Positions 1 through 7,872 are shown, counted from the stretch's first letter. The stretch is DNA of 64,000 nucleotides from Bacillus sp. 03113 (GCF_006546985.1 NZ_VATK01000016.1:1-64000); one strand, 5' to 3'. The notes: generated by a model from the sequence alone, not told the origin. Program-made: numbers and translations.

Positions 1-78
1 GGGATAAAACCTTTAAAATTAATTTGGAGATTCAACAAAATTTTCTGGTATTAAAAAAATAACTAAAGGAGGTGAGTA

Positions 79-127
79 CTGGTCATTTTATGTTTTGTTA
101 TGAATTGTTATATTTTAATATGACCAG
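79..127 (+). promoter_or_regulatory. Leader hairpin before terC-like gene
   Basis: An 8-bp perfect inverted repeat (CTGGTCAT at 79-86, ATGACCAG at 120-127) lies between a strong GGAGG at 68-72 and the ATG at 137. A weak AGGA at 126-129, partly inside the right arm, sits at normal distance from that ATG. The strong GGAGG is too far away to serve the ATG unless the hairpin folds, and even then about 15 bases would remain. A role in controlling translation is only a guess. I do not see the conserved core of a yybP-ykoY manganese riboswitch here. Confidence 0.35.
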
Positions 128-136
128 GACGAATAT

Positions 137-910
137 ATGGATATTCTTCAACAAATTTTATCAACTTATGCTGCCTTTTTTGATTGGAAAATGTGGATAG
201 AAGTTTTATCTGATCCTGTATCATGGGGATTTATTGGTACTTTGATCATTTTAGAAGGTTTATTATCAGCGGACAATGCGCTTGTATTAGCTGTAATGGT
301 AAAGGACCTTCCTCAAAATCAAAGAAAAAAAGCATTGACATATGGGCTGTTTGGAGCCTTTTTTTTTCGATTCCTATTTATCGGAATTGGAATGTTCCTC
401 ATCAAATTTTGGTGGCTTAAAGCTTTAGGTGCTATCTATTTGATTTGGCTTGTCGTGAAGCATTTTTGGCTTGGTGAGGATGAAGATGAAATGAAGGAAT
501 TGAAAAAAGACAATTGGTTTATTCGTACCTTTGGTTTATTTTGGGCAACGGTCCTATCAGTAGAATTAATGGATGTCGCTTTCTCAGTTGATAGTATTTT
601 GGCTTCCTTTGCAGTTTCAGAAAAAGTCTGGATTTTACTTATCGGTGGAATGCTTGGAATCATTATGATGAGAACGGTAGCTAGATTTTTCTTAATTTTG
701 ATTGATAAAGTTCCAGAGCTTGAAAACACAGCGTTTATATTAATTGCGATTATTGCGATTAAGATGTTCATGAGTGTCTTAGGATTTGAATTAAATCATT
801 TTATATTCTTCGGAATTATATTGGCATCTTTTCTATGTACGTTTGTTGTTCATTACTTTCATTTGCACAAAAAATCACTTAAAGAGATTGCAGCATCTAA
901 GGATCGTTAA
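137..910 (+). CDS. TerC-family integral membrane protein (putative metal exporter)
   Basis: A 257-residue TerC-family protein with about seven membrane segments. The family's two acidic motifs are present: one in membrane segment 1 (E40, D46, N47 in EGLLSADNALV) and one after the central loop (E143, D146, D152 in VELMDVAFSVDS). An acidic cytoplasmic loop (GEDEDEMKELKK, about 113-124) separates the halves. Bacillus homologues YceF and YkoY support manganese efflux, notably to feed secreted metalloenzymes. The same role is inferred here, not shown. It is a single-gene unit closed by a strong terminator. The start is fixed by an in-frame stop at 116-118. Confidence 0.88.
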   Translation: MDILQQILSTYAAFFDWKMWIEVLSDPVSWGFIGTLIILEGLLSADNALVLAVMVKDLPQNQRKKALTYGLFGAFFFRFLFIGIGMFLIKFWWLKALGAIYLIWLVVKHFWLGEDEDEMKELKKDNWFIRTFGLFWATVLSVELMDVAFSVDSILASFAVSEKVWILLIGGMLGIIMMRTVARFFLILIDKVPELENTAFILIAIIAIKMFMSVLGFELNHFIFFGIILASFLCTFVVHYFHLHKKSLKEIAASKDR

Positions 911-944
911 CTTACCCTTAACCAAATAACAGAATATAAATATA

Positions 945-990
945 AAAGTGACCTTAAAGGGGCTGCGAGCCTCTTTAGGTCACTTTTTTT
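945..990 (+). terminator. Rho-independent terminator after terC-like gene
   Basis: A long GC-rich hairpin (GTGACCTTAAAGGGGC pairing with GCCTCTTTAGGTCAC, loop GA) is followed by a run of seven T. It closes the terC-like unit. Confidence 0.9.
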
Positions 991-1018
991 CTATACGTAT
1001 TAAGGAGATCGGATTTAT

Positions 1019-1048
1019 TTGACAATGATAATCATTTTCATTTATTAT
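1019..1048 (+). promoter_or_regulatory. SigA-type promoter overlapped by a Fur box
   Basis: TTGACA (1019-1024) and TATTAT (1043-1048) are separated by 18 bases. Positions 1021-1039 match the 19-base Fur box GATAATGATAATCATTATC at 17 positions, and this box covers the -35 and the spacer. Iron-bound Fur would therefore block the promoter. The next gene starts at 1142, leaving a leader of about 90 bases. Confidence 0.8.
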
Positions 1049-1141
1049 AAAACACATATAATAACCTCATTTAAAAAGGAACACATGGAAAATACCTTAA
1101 TTCAAAATCTACAGATAAAAAATATCAATTGGAGGATTCAA

Positions 1142-1552
1142 ATGAATCAAAAGTTTATATTATTAAGCAATTATCAATATCAAATGGAATGCACTTGTAC
1201 GAATCCAGAGCATATTCTAGTTATTCAGCTAAACAAATGGGATACTTTAACTCTTTCAAAAGGGAAAAAATATATCGATGGCATTGGCTGGTGTTACTCA
1301 GTAGTAATTAATCGTGATCGTCAGCTTTATATGTTTAGCCTTGAAGTTGATCAACTTTATTTGGATGGAGTTATTTGTTCCAAGACAGATCTGCTTTTAA
1401 AAATCAATTATGCAACGTATAAAGTAAATCAATCTCTAGATCATAAGGATAAAGCTTTATTTAAACTATATGCAGAAGAATTAGAACAATTAAAGGAGAT
1501 TGAGGAGATATCAAATTGTAAGTATTCTATAATTTCTTACGAATATATGTAA
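1142..1552 (+). CDS. Fur-box-controlled protein of unknown function with IDEAL-like C-terminus
   Basis: A 136-residue soluble protein that I do not recognise. The ATG at 1142 has GGAGGA at ideal spacing. A longer in-frame reading from TTG 1019 would begin inside the promoter -35 box, so it is rejected. The N-terminal two thirds are beta-rich and contain a CTC motif. The C-terminus (about 92-125) has a pattern close to the IDEAL domain: a hydrophobic stretch, VNQSLDHKDKALF, then a Leu/Glu helix. The IDEAL likeness is weak and made by eye. The promoter carries a near-perfect Fur box, so expression is expected under iron limitation. It is monocistronic, with its own terminator. Confidence 0.7.
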   Translation: MNQKFILLSNYQYQMECTCTNPEHILVIQLNKWDTLTLSKGKKYIDGIGWCYSVVINRDRQLYMFSLEVDQLYLDGVICSKTDLLLKINYATYKVNQSLDHKDKALFKLYAEELEQLKEIEEISNCKYSIISYEYM

Positions 1553-1564
1553 GAGAAATAAAAA

Positions 1565-1600
1565 GAAGGAGGCTATTTACAGATACAGCCTCCTTCCTTT
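1565..1600 (+). terminator. Terminator after the Fur-controlled gene
   Basis: A 10-bp perfect stem (GAAGGAGGCT at 1565-1574, AGCCTCCTTC at 1587-1596) is followed by CTTTC. The T-run is short, but the stem is strong and lies 12 bases after the stop codon. Confidence 0.8.
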
Positions 1601-1640
1601 CATTAATTGAAGCGACGGACTACGTAAAGAAATTTATTTA

Positions 1641-1937
1641 CTACCAAAAAATGCTGCATCCGCATCTTTTTTTACGTGAACGTTGTCTTTGGCACCCGCA
1701 GCCTCCTCTACAAGGACTGCTTTCGTTGCGCCATACTTTACGATTATGATCATCTTCAAAACTTTGAATAAAACTTCTACCGCATTGGAAACAACGATTA
1801 TTGAAGAAAGGATCTCGTCGATCATCTTTTTTATCAAAAAAATCTCTTTCCCCTAGAACATCACTTCGACGCTTCTTACGATTATTACAATCAAAAAAAT
1901 CAGGATCAAAAAAGTCTCTATCACATCTTGATGACAT
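1641..1937 (-). CDS. Small Cys/Arg/Asp/Phe-rich protein, possibly spore-associated
   Basis: A 98-residue low-complexity protein with an excellent ribosome binding site (GGAGGTG before the ATG at 1937). It contains three DFFD blocks in the N-terminal half, runs of basic residues (RKKRR, KKDDRR) and nine cysteines. Two Cys form a CFQC pair and the others cluster near the C-terminus (PCRGGCGCQ, KRCGCS). No signal peptide or membrane segment is visible. Cys-rich, highly charged small proteins of this type in Bacillus are often coat or crust components, and that is the basis for the tentative suggestion. I do not recognise the family. A second reading in another frame (1634-1837) lacks a ribosome binding site and is a shadow. 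Confidence 0.6.
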   Translation of the reverse strand: MSSRCDRDFFDPDFFDCNNRKKRRSDVLGERDFFDKKDDRRDPFFNNRCFQCGRSFIQSFEDDHNRKVWRNESSPCRGGCGCQRQRSRKKRCGCSIFW

Positions 1938-2143
1938 ATTTTCACCTCCGGAAATGAATTCATGATAAGATATTAATTTTTTTCAAAAGTGTACAAGCAG
2001 AAGCCTAAATTAAACACAATTTCTTAAAATAAAAAGCTTGCCATTCGAAAACAACATGCTTTTCACTTAGAGTAAGATAAGAATATAGAGTGACATTTTC
2101 TGCAGCAGATTAATCCATAAGCTGTAAATATAGAACTTGGATC

Positions 2144-2257
2144 GATTTAACAAAATACTGTAGGCTTGATACGATGGTTACCGTCGTTGATGCTAACCGA
2201 TTTTGGTATGATTATGCTTCAGGAGAATCACTCCTTGAAAGAGATCAAACTGCTTGA
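2144..2257 (+). pseudogene. Relic of a CobW/YciC (ZagA)-type GTPase gene
   Basis: An open stretch of 37 codons reads DLTKYCRLDTMVTVVDANRF (2144-2203), then WYDYASGESLLERDQTA and a stop. This matches the segment following the Walker B region of zinc-linked CobW/COG0523 GTPases such as B. subtilis YciC. There the RLDTMVTVVDA motif is followed by an RFW.D..SGESLL.R segment. There is no start codon, P-loop or C-terminal domain in the surrounding bases, and upstream similarity seems to continue after a small frameshift (around 2131-2143). It is a decayed fragment of a once complete gene of about 1.2 kb. Confidence 0.72.
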
Positions 2258-2273
2258 ATGTTTCGGATATTTA

Positions 2274-2302
2274 GGCTGTCGACGTCGGCAGCCGTATTTT
2301 TT
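2274..2302 (+). terminator. Hairpin with T-run after the CobW relic
   Basis: A GC-rich near-palindrome (GGCTGTCGAC facing GTCGGCAGCC, 2274-2293) is followed by GTATTTTTT. It looks like an intrinsic terminator. The nearest upstream reading on this strand is the CobW relic, so it may be left over from that gene. Confidence 0.55.
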
Positions 2303-2499
2303 ATGTTAATTAATCTTCCGCAAAATAATAAAGTGTAAAAGGATCTTAGTTTATTATTTTATCAACAGAAAAATCGAGTTCGATTCTTTGGGAATTTGTA
2401 AATATTAAGTTAAGTAAGCGTACATATTTAAAGCTAAATGTTAGATTATTTCCAGATTATTTCATCATTTTTATATTTTTTTTAGTATTAAAAGTTTTT

Positions 2500-2515
2500 T
2501 TTTGTAGGTTTTTGT
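2500..2515 (+). promoter_or_regulatory. GlnL-type direct repeat TTTTGT-N4-TTTTGT
   Basis: TTTTGT occurs twice, separated by AGGT, about 100 bases before the transporter start. From memory, B. subtilis GlnL (YcbB) binds a direct repeat TTTTGT-N4-TTTTGT at the glsA-glnT promoter. A GlnL-like regulator is encoded 4.2 kb downstream, so this is the likely binding site that activates the transporter-aspartase operon. The region is T-rich, so chance occurrence cannot be excluded. Confidence 0.6.
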
Positions 2516-2612
2516 TCAGTTGTGTAGAGCGGATTGTAAATTGTAAATTATAGATTAACTTCATGTTTTAGATGTAAAGAAACATAATACTTTTCAAAAA
2601 GGAGGAAAACAA

Positions 2613-3884
2613 TTGAAAAAATTTGGTTTAGCTGTGCAAATTATCATTGCACTTATTCTAGGAGTCATTGTTGGAACGATTTTTCATGGGAATGAAACGG
2701 TGGTAGCGATTATAACACCTATTGGAGACATTTTTATTCATTTAATTAAAATGATTGTCGTTCCAATCGTGATTGCTGCATTAATCGTTTCAATTGCTGG
2801 AGTCGGTGATATTAAGAAACTAGGAAGACTTGGTGGGAAATCAATTCTTTATTTTGAAATTGTAACAACGATTGCGATTGTCGTTGGAATTCTTTCGGCT
2901 CATATATTTAATCCTGGGGCAGGACTCGAGGATAATCATTTACAAAAATCTGATATATCAAAATATGAAGAGTCTTCTAAACAAGTAGAACATGGCGGTT
3001 TGGCAGAGACGATTGTCCATATTGTGCCAACTAATGCGTTTGCTTCAATAGCAGCTGGTGACCTTTTGCCAACTATTTTCTTCTCAGTTTTCTTCGGATT
3101 AGCGATTGCCGCAATCGGAGAAAAAGGAAAACCTGTCCTTTCATTTTTTGAAGGAGTATTAGAAGCAATGTTTTGGGTTACAAATCAAGTAATGAAGTTT
3201 GCTCCATTTGGTGTATTTGCACTAATTGGTGTAACGGTAACAAAATTTGGAATAGATACACTTATTCCATTAGGGAAGCTAGTTATTGCTGTTTATATTA
3301 CGATGGTGTTTTTTGTTATTGTTATATTGGGGATCATTGCTAAAATAGTAGGGATTAATATTTTCTCTCTTATCAAAATCTTAAAAGATGAATTAATTTT
3401 GGCCTATAGCACAGCTAGCTCTGAATCAGTTCTTCCAAGATTGATGGACAAGATGGAGAAGTTTGGATGCCCAAAATCGATTGCTTCTTTTGTTATTCCG
3501 ACAGGCTATACCTTTAACCTTGATGGATCAACGATTTATCAAGCACTAGCCTCCCTCTTTATTGCTCAAATGTACGGCATTGATTTGTCTATTATGCAAC
3601 AAATTACGTTAGTGCTGATCTTAATGCTTACATCAAAAGGAATTGCCGGCATTCCAGGTGCATCATTCGTAGTAATTTTAACAACTCTGACTACTATGAA
3701 TATCCCAGCAGAAGGTATTGCTGTTATACTAGGAGTGGATCGTATTTTAGATATGGTTCGAACTGCAGTAAATGTCGTTGGAAATGCATTAGCAACTATC
3801 GTTGTGTCTAAATGGGAAGGTGAATTTGATAAGGAAAAAGCAAAAAACTATTTATCTTCATTCAATCAGAAAAAAGCTGCATAA
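2613..3884 (+). CDS. gltP: Glutamate/aspartate:cation symporter (DAACS family)
   Basis: A 423-residue dicarboxylate/amino acid:cation symporter starting at TTG behind AAAGGAGG. The family's re-entrant loop motifs are present: STASSES (266-272) in hairpin 1 and SKGIAGIPGA (341-350) in hairpin 2. NLDG (302-305) lies in membrane segment 7. Segment 8 carries D380, R383, T384 and N387. The Arg is the residue that binds the side-chain carboxylate in acidic amino acid carriers. The position equivalent to the Na1-site Asp of GltPh (D405) is Asn (N391), as in proton-coupled GltP proteins, so H+ coupling is likely. It is followed after 24 bases by aspartase, so imported aspartate would be deaminated directly. 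Confidence 0.88.
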   Translation: MKKFGLAVQIIIALILGVIVGTIFHGNETVVAIITPIGDIFIHLIKMIVVPIVIAALIVSIAGVGDIKKLGRLGGKSILYFEIVTTIAIVVGILSAHIFNPGAGLEDNHLQKSDISKYEESSKQVEHGGLAETIVHIVPTNAFASIAAGDLLPTIFFSVFFGLAIAAIGEKGKPVLSFFEGVLEAMFWVTNQVMKFAPFGVFALIGVTVTKFGIDTLIPLGKLVIAVYITMVFFVIVILGIIAKIVGINIFSLIKILKDELILAYSTASSESVLPRLMDKMEKFGCPKSIASFVIPTGYTFNLDGSTIYQALASLFIAQMYGIDLSIMQQITLVLILMLTSKGIAGIPGASFVVILTTLTTMNIPAEGIAVILGVDRILDMVRTAVNVVGNALATIVVSKWEGEFDKEKAKNYLSSFNQKKAA

Positions 3885-3908
3885 TAGCATTTGTATGAAG
3901 GAGTAAAT

Positions 3909-5348
3909 ATGACAAATCCTAATTTTAACGAAAACCAAACAAGAATTGAAAAAGATTTTTTAGGTGAAAAGGAAGTGCCAGTTTTTGCTTATTATGGGAT
4001 TCAAACTTTGAGAGCTGCTGAAAATTTTCCGATTACCGGTTATCAAGTTCATGAAGAATTAATAAAAGCATTAGCCATTGTAAAGAAAGCAGCTGCTCTT
4101 GCCAACATGGATATAAAAAGACTGTATGATGGCATTGGAAAAGTCATCGTGCAAGCGGCTGATGAAGTGATTGCTGGAAGATGGCATGATCACTTTATTG
4201 TAGATCCAATTCAAGGCGGCGCAGGAACCTCCATGAATATGAACATGAATGAGATCATTGCAAATCGAGCCCTTGAGTTGCTTGGGAAAGATAAAGGATC
4301 TTATTCAGAAATTAGCCCGAATACGCATGTGAATATGTCGCAATCAACAAATGATGCCTTTCCGACAGCTATACACATTGCAGCGTTAAAAATGTTAAAT
4401 CAGCTTCTCAATACGATGGAAGATATGTTAAATATTTTTCAAAAGAAAGCAAAGGATTTTGAGCCAGTTATCAAAATGGGAAGAACTCATCTGCAGGATG
4501 CTGTTCCCATCCGTTTAGGGCAAGAATTTGAAGCTTATGCCAGGATGATTGCAAGAGATATTAAACGAATTAAACAATCAAGACAGCATTTATATGAAGT
4601 GAATATGGGAGCAACAGCTGTTGGAACGGGACTAAATGCTGATCCTAAATATATTAAGAATGTTGTAAACTATTTAGCCGACATTAGTCAATTGCCATTA
4701 TTCGGAACAGACCATCTAGTCGATGCTACACAAAATACAGATGCTTATACAGAAGTGTCATCTGCATTAAAGGTATGCATGATGAATATGTCAAAAATTG
4801 CGAATGATCTACGTCTAATGGCTTCAGGACCACGTGCAGGATTTGGTGAAATTTCATTACCTGCAAGACAGCCTGGATCTTCCATTATGCCTGGAAAGGT
4901 TAATCCTGTTATGCCAGAATTAATCAATCAAGTAGCCTTTCAAGTCATTGGAAATGACCATACGATTTGTCTTGCTTCAGAAGCTGGTCAGCTGGAATTA
5001 AATGTTATGGAGCCCGTACTCGTTTTTAATTTGCTCCAATCTATTAGCATCATGAATAATGGTTTTCGTGCTTTTACAGATTATTGTCTGTCAGGAATCG
5101 AAGCAAATGTTGAGCGCTTGAAAGAATATGTTGAGAAAAGTGTTGGTATCATAACAGCTGTGAACCCTCATTTAGGTTATGATGTTGCAGCTCGTATTGC
5201 AAGAGAAGCGATCATTAAAGGGAAATCGGTACGAGAGTTATGTCTTCAATATGATGTATTATCTGAAGAGGAGCTAGATTTAATCTTAAATCCTTTTGAA
5301 ATGACAAAGCCTGGCATCGCAGGAGCTTCTCTTTTAGAAAGAGATTAA
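3909..5348 (+). CDS. aspA: Aspartate ammonia-lyase (aspartase)
   Basis: A 479-residue member of the fumarase/aspartase superfamily that converts L-aspartate to fumarate and ammonia in the cytoplasm. The ATG at 3909 has AAGGAG before it. An ATG at 3891 gives a slightly longer reading without good spacing. The superfamily signature GSSIMPGKVNPVMPE lies at about 320-335, and the N-terminal RIEKDFLGEKEVP.FAYYGIQTLRA matches aspartases, as opposed to fumarases. It is co-transcribed with the acidic amino acid symporter. Together they would allow growth on aspartate as a carbon and nitrogen source. The B. subtilis counterpart is ansB. Confidence 0.92.
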   Translation: MTNPNFNENQTRIEKDFLGEKEVPVFAYYGIQTLRAAENFPITGYQVHEELIKALAIVKKAAALANMDIKRLYDGIGKVIVQAADEVIAGRWHDHFIVDPIQGGAGTSMNMNMNEIIANRALELLGKDKGSYSEISPNTHVNMSQSTNDAFPTAIHIAALKMLNQLLNTMEDMLNIFQKKAKDFEPVIKMGRTHLQDAVPIRLGQEFEAYARMIARDIKRIKQSRQHLYEVNMGATAVGTGLNADPKYIKNVVNYLADISQLPLFGTDHLVDATQNTDAYTEVSSALKVCMMNMSKIANDLRLMASGPRAGFGEISLPARQPGSSIMPGKVNPVMPELINQVAFQVIGNDHTICLASEAGQLELNVMEPVLVFNLLQSISIMNNGFRAFTDYCLSGIEANVERLKEYVEKSVGIITAVNPHLGYDVAARIAREAIIKGKSVRELCLQYDVLSEEELDLILNPFEMTKPGIAGASLLERD

Positions 5349-5378
5349 AAGAAATGTTGAACCGTTCAGTTCTTTAAA

Positions 5379-5412
5379 GCTAGACATTCGTCTAGCTCTA
5401 TTTTCGTTTTAG
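5379..5412 (+). terminator. Probable terminator after aspartase
   Basis: The hairpin GCTAGAC-ATTC-GTCTAGC is followed by a T-rich tract broken by a few other bases. Some read-through into glnK is possible. Confidence 0.6.
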
Positions 5413-5454
5413 GCATAATAAAACTGGATTTAAAAACAGCTAGGAAGTGATGGC

Positions 5455-6756
5455 ATGAAGATGATTCAATTACTTAGAAAAGATCAAATGTTAATACTCT
5501 TAATGATCATATTGGTTCCTCTTGCAGGTGAGATTAAGTTTTATCCATTTAATGATCAATATAGAGTAGGCTTTGGTTCAGCCATTTTTTTCTTTTTTCT
5601 TTTATTAATTAGAAAAAATCGCTCCATTCTTCCCGGTATTCTCACAGCAATCGCTGTTTTATGGTTTCGGATTGGATTTGATTTGATCACCCTTTATTCA
5701 ATAAATGTGACTGAATCCATCATACACCGAATTCCAGCTTTTCTTTATTACGTGATCTATACCGTTCTTTTTCAAGTTCTGAATGTAAATCGATTTCATA
5801 ATAAACCCTTAATGATTGGGATCATCGGTGTTCAATTAGAAATAGTTGCGAGCTTTACTGAATTATCGATTCAGCATCTTATGGTAGGAGGGGCTTTCAG
5901 CTTTTCATCCTTTTCACAAATTATTATTATTTCTATTTTTCGCAGTTTTTTTGTGATTTCCTTATTTAGTATAATGAAGTTATATGAAGGGCAGCTAAGA
6001 GAATTGGATATGCAAAATAAAAATCATCATTTACTAATGTTATTATCTAATCTATACGAAGAAACGGTTCACTTAAAAAAAACATTAAAGAATGCAGAGA
6101 ATATTACAAAAGAATCGTATGATTTATACAGAAGTTTATTTAGTTTGAAGACAGAGAATCCTGATATTGAAATGCTTGGTCAAAAAGCATTGCGAATTGC
6201 AGGAGAAATTCATGATGTGAAGAAAGATAATCAAAGAATATTTGCAGGTCTTTCAAAGTTAATTTCAAGCGAGAATCTTTCAGACTTTTTGGAAGTAAAT
6301 GAATTAATGAATATGATTATTCGCTTAAATGAAAAATATTCCCAATTATTAGGGAAATCAATATCATTTTCTTATTCCATCTCTGGAGACCATCCAAAAT
6401 ATCATGTTTATCATGTTCTATCCATCATAAATAATTTAGTTTCTAATTCAGTCGAAGCTATTGAAGAAAGTGGAAACATCCATATTTCTGCACAACGAAT
6501 TGGCAATGATGTGATCTTTCAAGTACAGGATAATGGGCCAGGCATTCCTGAAAAATATGTAGATATGATTTTTAAACCTGGGTTTACCTTAAAATATGAT
6601 GCTTTGGGAGCACCTTCAACTGGGATTGGTCTTTCATACGTGAAAGAAATCATGAGTGAACTCGATGGGAATATTGACTATAAAGAATATGAAAATGGCA
6701 GCGGGGTAATATTTACGATTACCTTATCGATTGATAGCTTGATACAGAAAGGATGA
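5455..6756 (+). CDS. glnK: GlnK-type sensor histidine kinase
   Basis: A 433-residue membrane sensor kinase. About six hydrophobic segments fill residues 15-180 with little extracellular sequence. A helical linker follows (about 180-240), then a dimerisation/phosphoacceptor segment with EIHDVKKD (His about 253). Last comes a GHKL ATPase domain with N-box NNLVSNSVEAIEE (about 325-338), DNGPGIP and a glycine-rich STGIGLSYVKEI lid. Size, architecture and the adjacent YcbB-type regulator match B. subtilis GlnK (YcbA), which responds to glutamine. Its place next to an aspartate/glutamate carrier and aspartase suggests an acidic amino acid signal here. The next gene starts 4 bases after its stop. 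Confidence 0.8.
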   Translation: MKMIQLLRKDQMLILLMIILVPLAGEIKFYPFNDQYRVGFGSAIFFFFLLLIRKNRSILPGILTAIAVLWFRIGFDLITLYSINVTESIIHRIPAFLYYVIYTVLFQVLNVNRFHNKPLMIGIIGVQLEIVASFTELSIQHLMVGGAFSFSSFSQIIIISIFRSFFVISLFSIMKLYEGQLRELDMQNKNHHLLMLLSNLYEETVHLKKTLKNAENITKESYDLYRSLFSLKTENPDIEMLGQKALRIAGEIHDVKKDNQRIFAGLSKLISSENLSDFLEVNELMNMIIRLNEKYSQLLGKSISFSYSISGDHPKYHVYHVLSIINNLVSNSVEAIEESGNIHISAQRIGNDVIFQVQDNGPGIPEKYVDMIFKPGFTLKYDALGAPSTGIGLSYVKEIMSELDGNIDYKEYENGSGVIFTITLSIDSLIQKG

Positions 6757-6760
6757 TAAG

Positions 6761-7693
6761 ATGCGTTTTTTCCTTGTGGATGATGATGAGGTAATTCGGT
6801 CGATATTACGACATATTATTGAGGACGAAGATTTAGGTGAAGTGACAGGGGAAGCTGATGATGGTTCCTTAATTGATGAGAAAATATTGATGTACAAACA
6901 AGTAGATATATTGATTATCGATTTATTAATGCCTGAAAGGGATGGAATTGAAACGGTCCGACAGCTAAAAGGAAGCTTTTCTGGGAAAATAATTATGCTC
7001 TCTCAGGTTGAAACAAAAGAACTCATAGGAGAAGCATATTCTCTTGGTATTGAGTACTATATTATGAAGCCCATTAATCGTTATGAAGTATTATCTGTCA
7101 TAAAGAAAATAACAGAGCGTATTCGAATGGAACGTTCCATTCAAGATATTCAAAAATCATTAAATTTAGTATTATCTGGAAACAATAATGAGGTTTCTCC
7201 ACCTATTGTTAAAGAAAATACCATTTTTTCTTCTGGAGAATTTTTATTATCCGAATTAGGGATCGTAGGTGAAAGCGGCAGTAAGGATTTATTAGAAATA
7301 TTACAATATTTATTTCGCAATGAAAAACATAATACATATGAGCATCATTTCCCTCCGTTAAAAGATATTTTTGAACAAATAGCCATTAAAAAACTAGGAG
7401 ATTCTGCCTTTTCTGATGATATGAAAAAAGAGATAAAAGCCTCTGAACAAAGAGTAAGAAGAGCGATTTATCAATCTCTCGTTCATTTAGCGTCCATTGG
7501 ATTAACAGATTTTTCGAACCCTAAATTTGAGAATTATGCACTTAAATATTTTGATTTTACGAATGTCCGCAAAAAAATGACTGAGCTTCAAAAAGGAACA
7601 GACGTACATCATTCACACATACGAATAAATACGAAGAAATTTATTCAAGTGCTGTATTTTGAAGCAAAGCGTTTAATTTTAGAGGAGAATTAA
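6761..7693 (+). CDS. glnL: GlnL (YcbB)-type response regulator
   Basis: A 310-residue regulator. The receiver domain (about 1-120) has the acidic pocket D8/D9, the phospho-acceptor D54 in IIDLLMP, S81 and the conserved K103 of MKPINR. The C-terminal half is the YcbB-type DNA-binding domain instead of a standard OmpR or NarL output. Its IASIGL/ENYALKYFDF region and a helix-rich stretch from about 160 to 310 fit the family. The likely target is the TTTTGT direct repeat at 2500-2515. It is translationally close to the kinase, and a dispersed repeat begins at its stop codon. Confidence 0.82.
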   Translation: MRFFLVDDDEVIRSILRHIIEDEDLGEVTGEADDGSLIDEKILMYKQVDILIIDLLMPERDGIETVRQLKGSFSGKIIMLSQVETKELIGEAYSLGIEYYIMKPINRYEVLSVIKKITERIRMERSIQDIQKSLNLVLSGNNNEVSPPIVKENTIFSSGEFLLSELGIVGESGSKDLLEILQYLFRNEKHNTYEHHFPPLKDIFEQIAIKKLGDSAFSDDMKKEIKASEQRVRRAIYQSLVHLASIGLTDFSNPKFENYALKYFDFTNVRKKMTELQKGTDVHHSHIRINTKKFIQVLYFEAKRLILEEN

Positions 7694-7872
7694 GAAAAGT
7701 GCAAGCGCCTTGATCAGTCCTGAAGAAAAATGTTCCATTGGCTCATAAAGCGCTTTTTGCACTAAAAGACAAGGGGTATTTTTCACAAGGGCTAGGTGCT
7801 GGTCGATGCCACGTCCTGTGGCAACATCGGCACTAGTACATTCTGTACGTCGGAGCGAGACACCAATTTACC
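7692..7872 (+). repeat. Dispersed intergenic repeat, copy 1 (stop-codon anchored)
   Basis: The element starts at the glnL stop (TAAGAAAAGTGCAAGCGCC). It contains long self-complementary arms (AAGTGCAAGCGC pairing with GCGCTTTTTGCACT). It ends in two small hairpins, GCCAC-GTCCT-GTGGC and GTAC-ATTCT-GTAC. The first part matches, in reverse orientation, the copy behind metH (41445-41583). The tail matches the copy behind nadE (60660-60745). Confidence 0.8.

Larger units (their letters stand above)
1938..2612. other. Gene-poor spacer of 675 bases
   Basis: This spacer holds the upstream region of the minus-strand Cys-rich gene, a decayed CobW-type gene (2144-2257), a hairpin with a short T-run (2274-2302), and the gltP leader with a TTTTGT direct repeat. 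I see nothing else that codes. Confidence 0.6.

Noticed and set aside
1-136. yybP-ykoY manganese riboswitch before the terC-like gene
   Set aside because: The conserved loop sequences of that riboswitch are not visible in the available 136 bases.
1019-1141. N-terminal extension of the Fur-controlled gene from TTG 1019
   Set aside because: That TTG is part of the promoter -35 TTGACA and the extension has no ribosome binding site; the ATG at 1142 has GGAGG.
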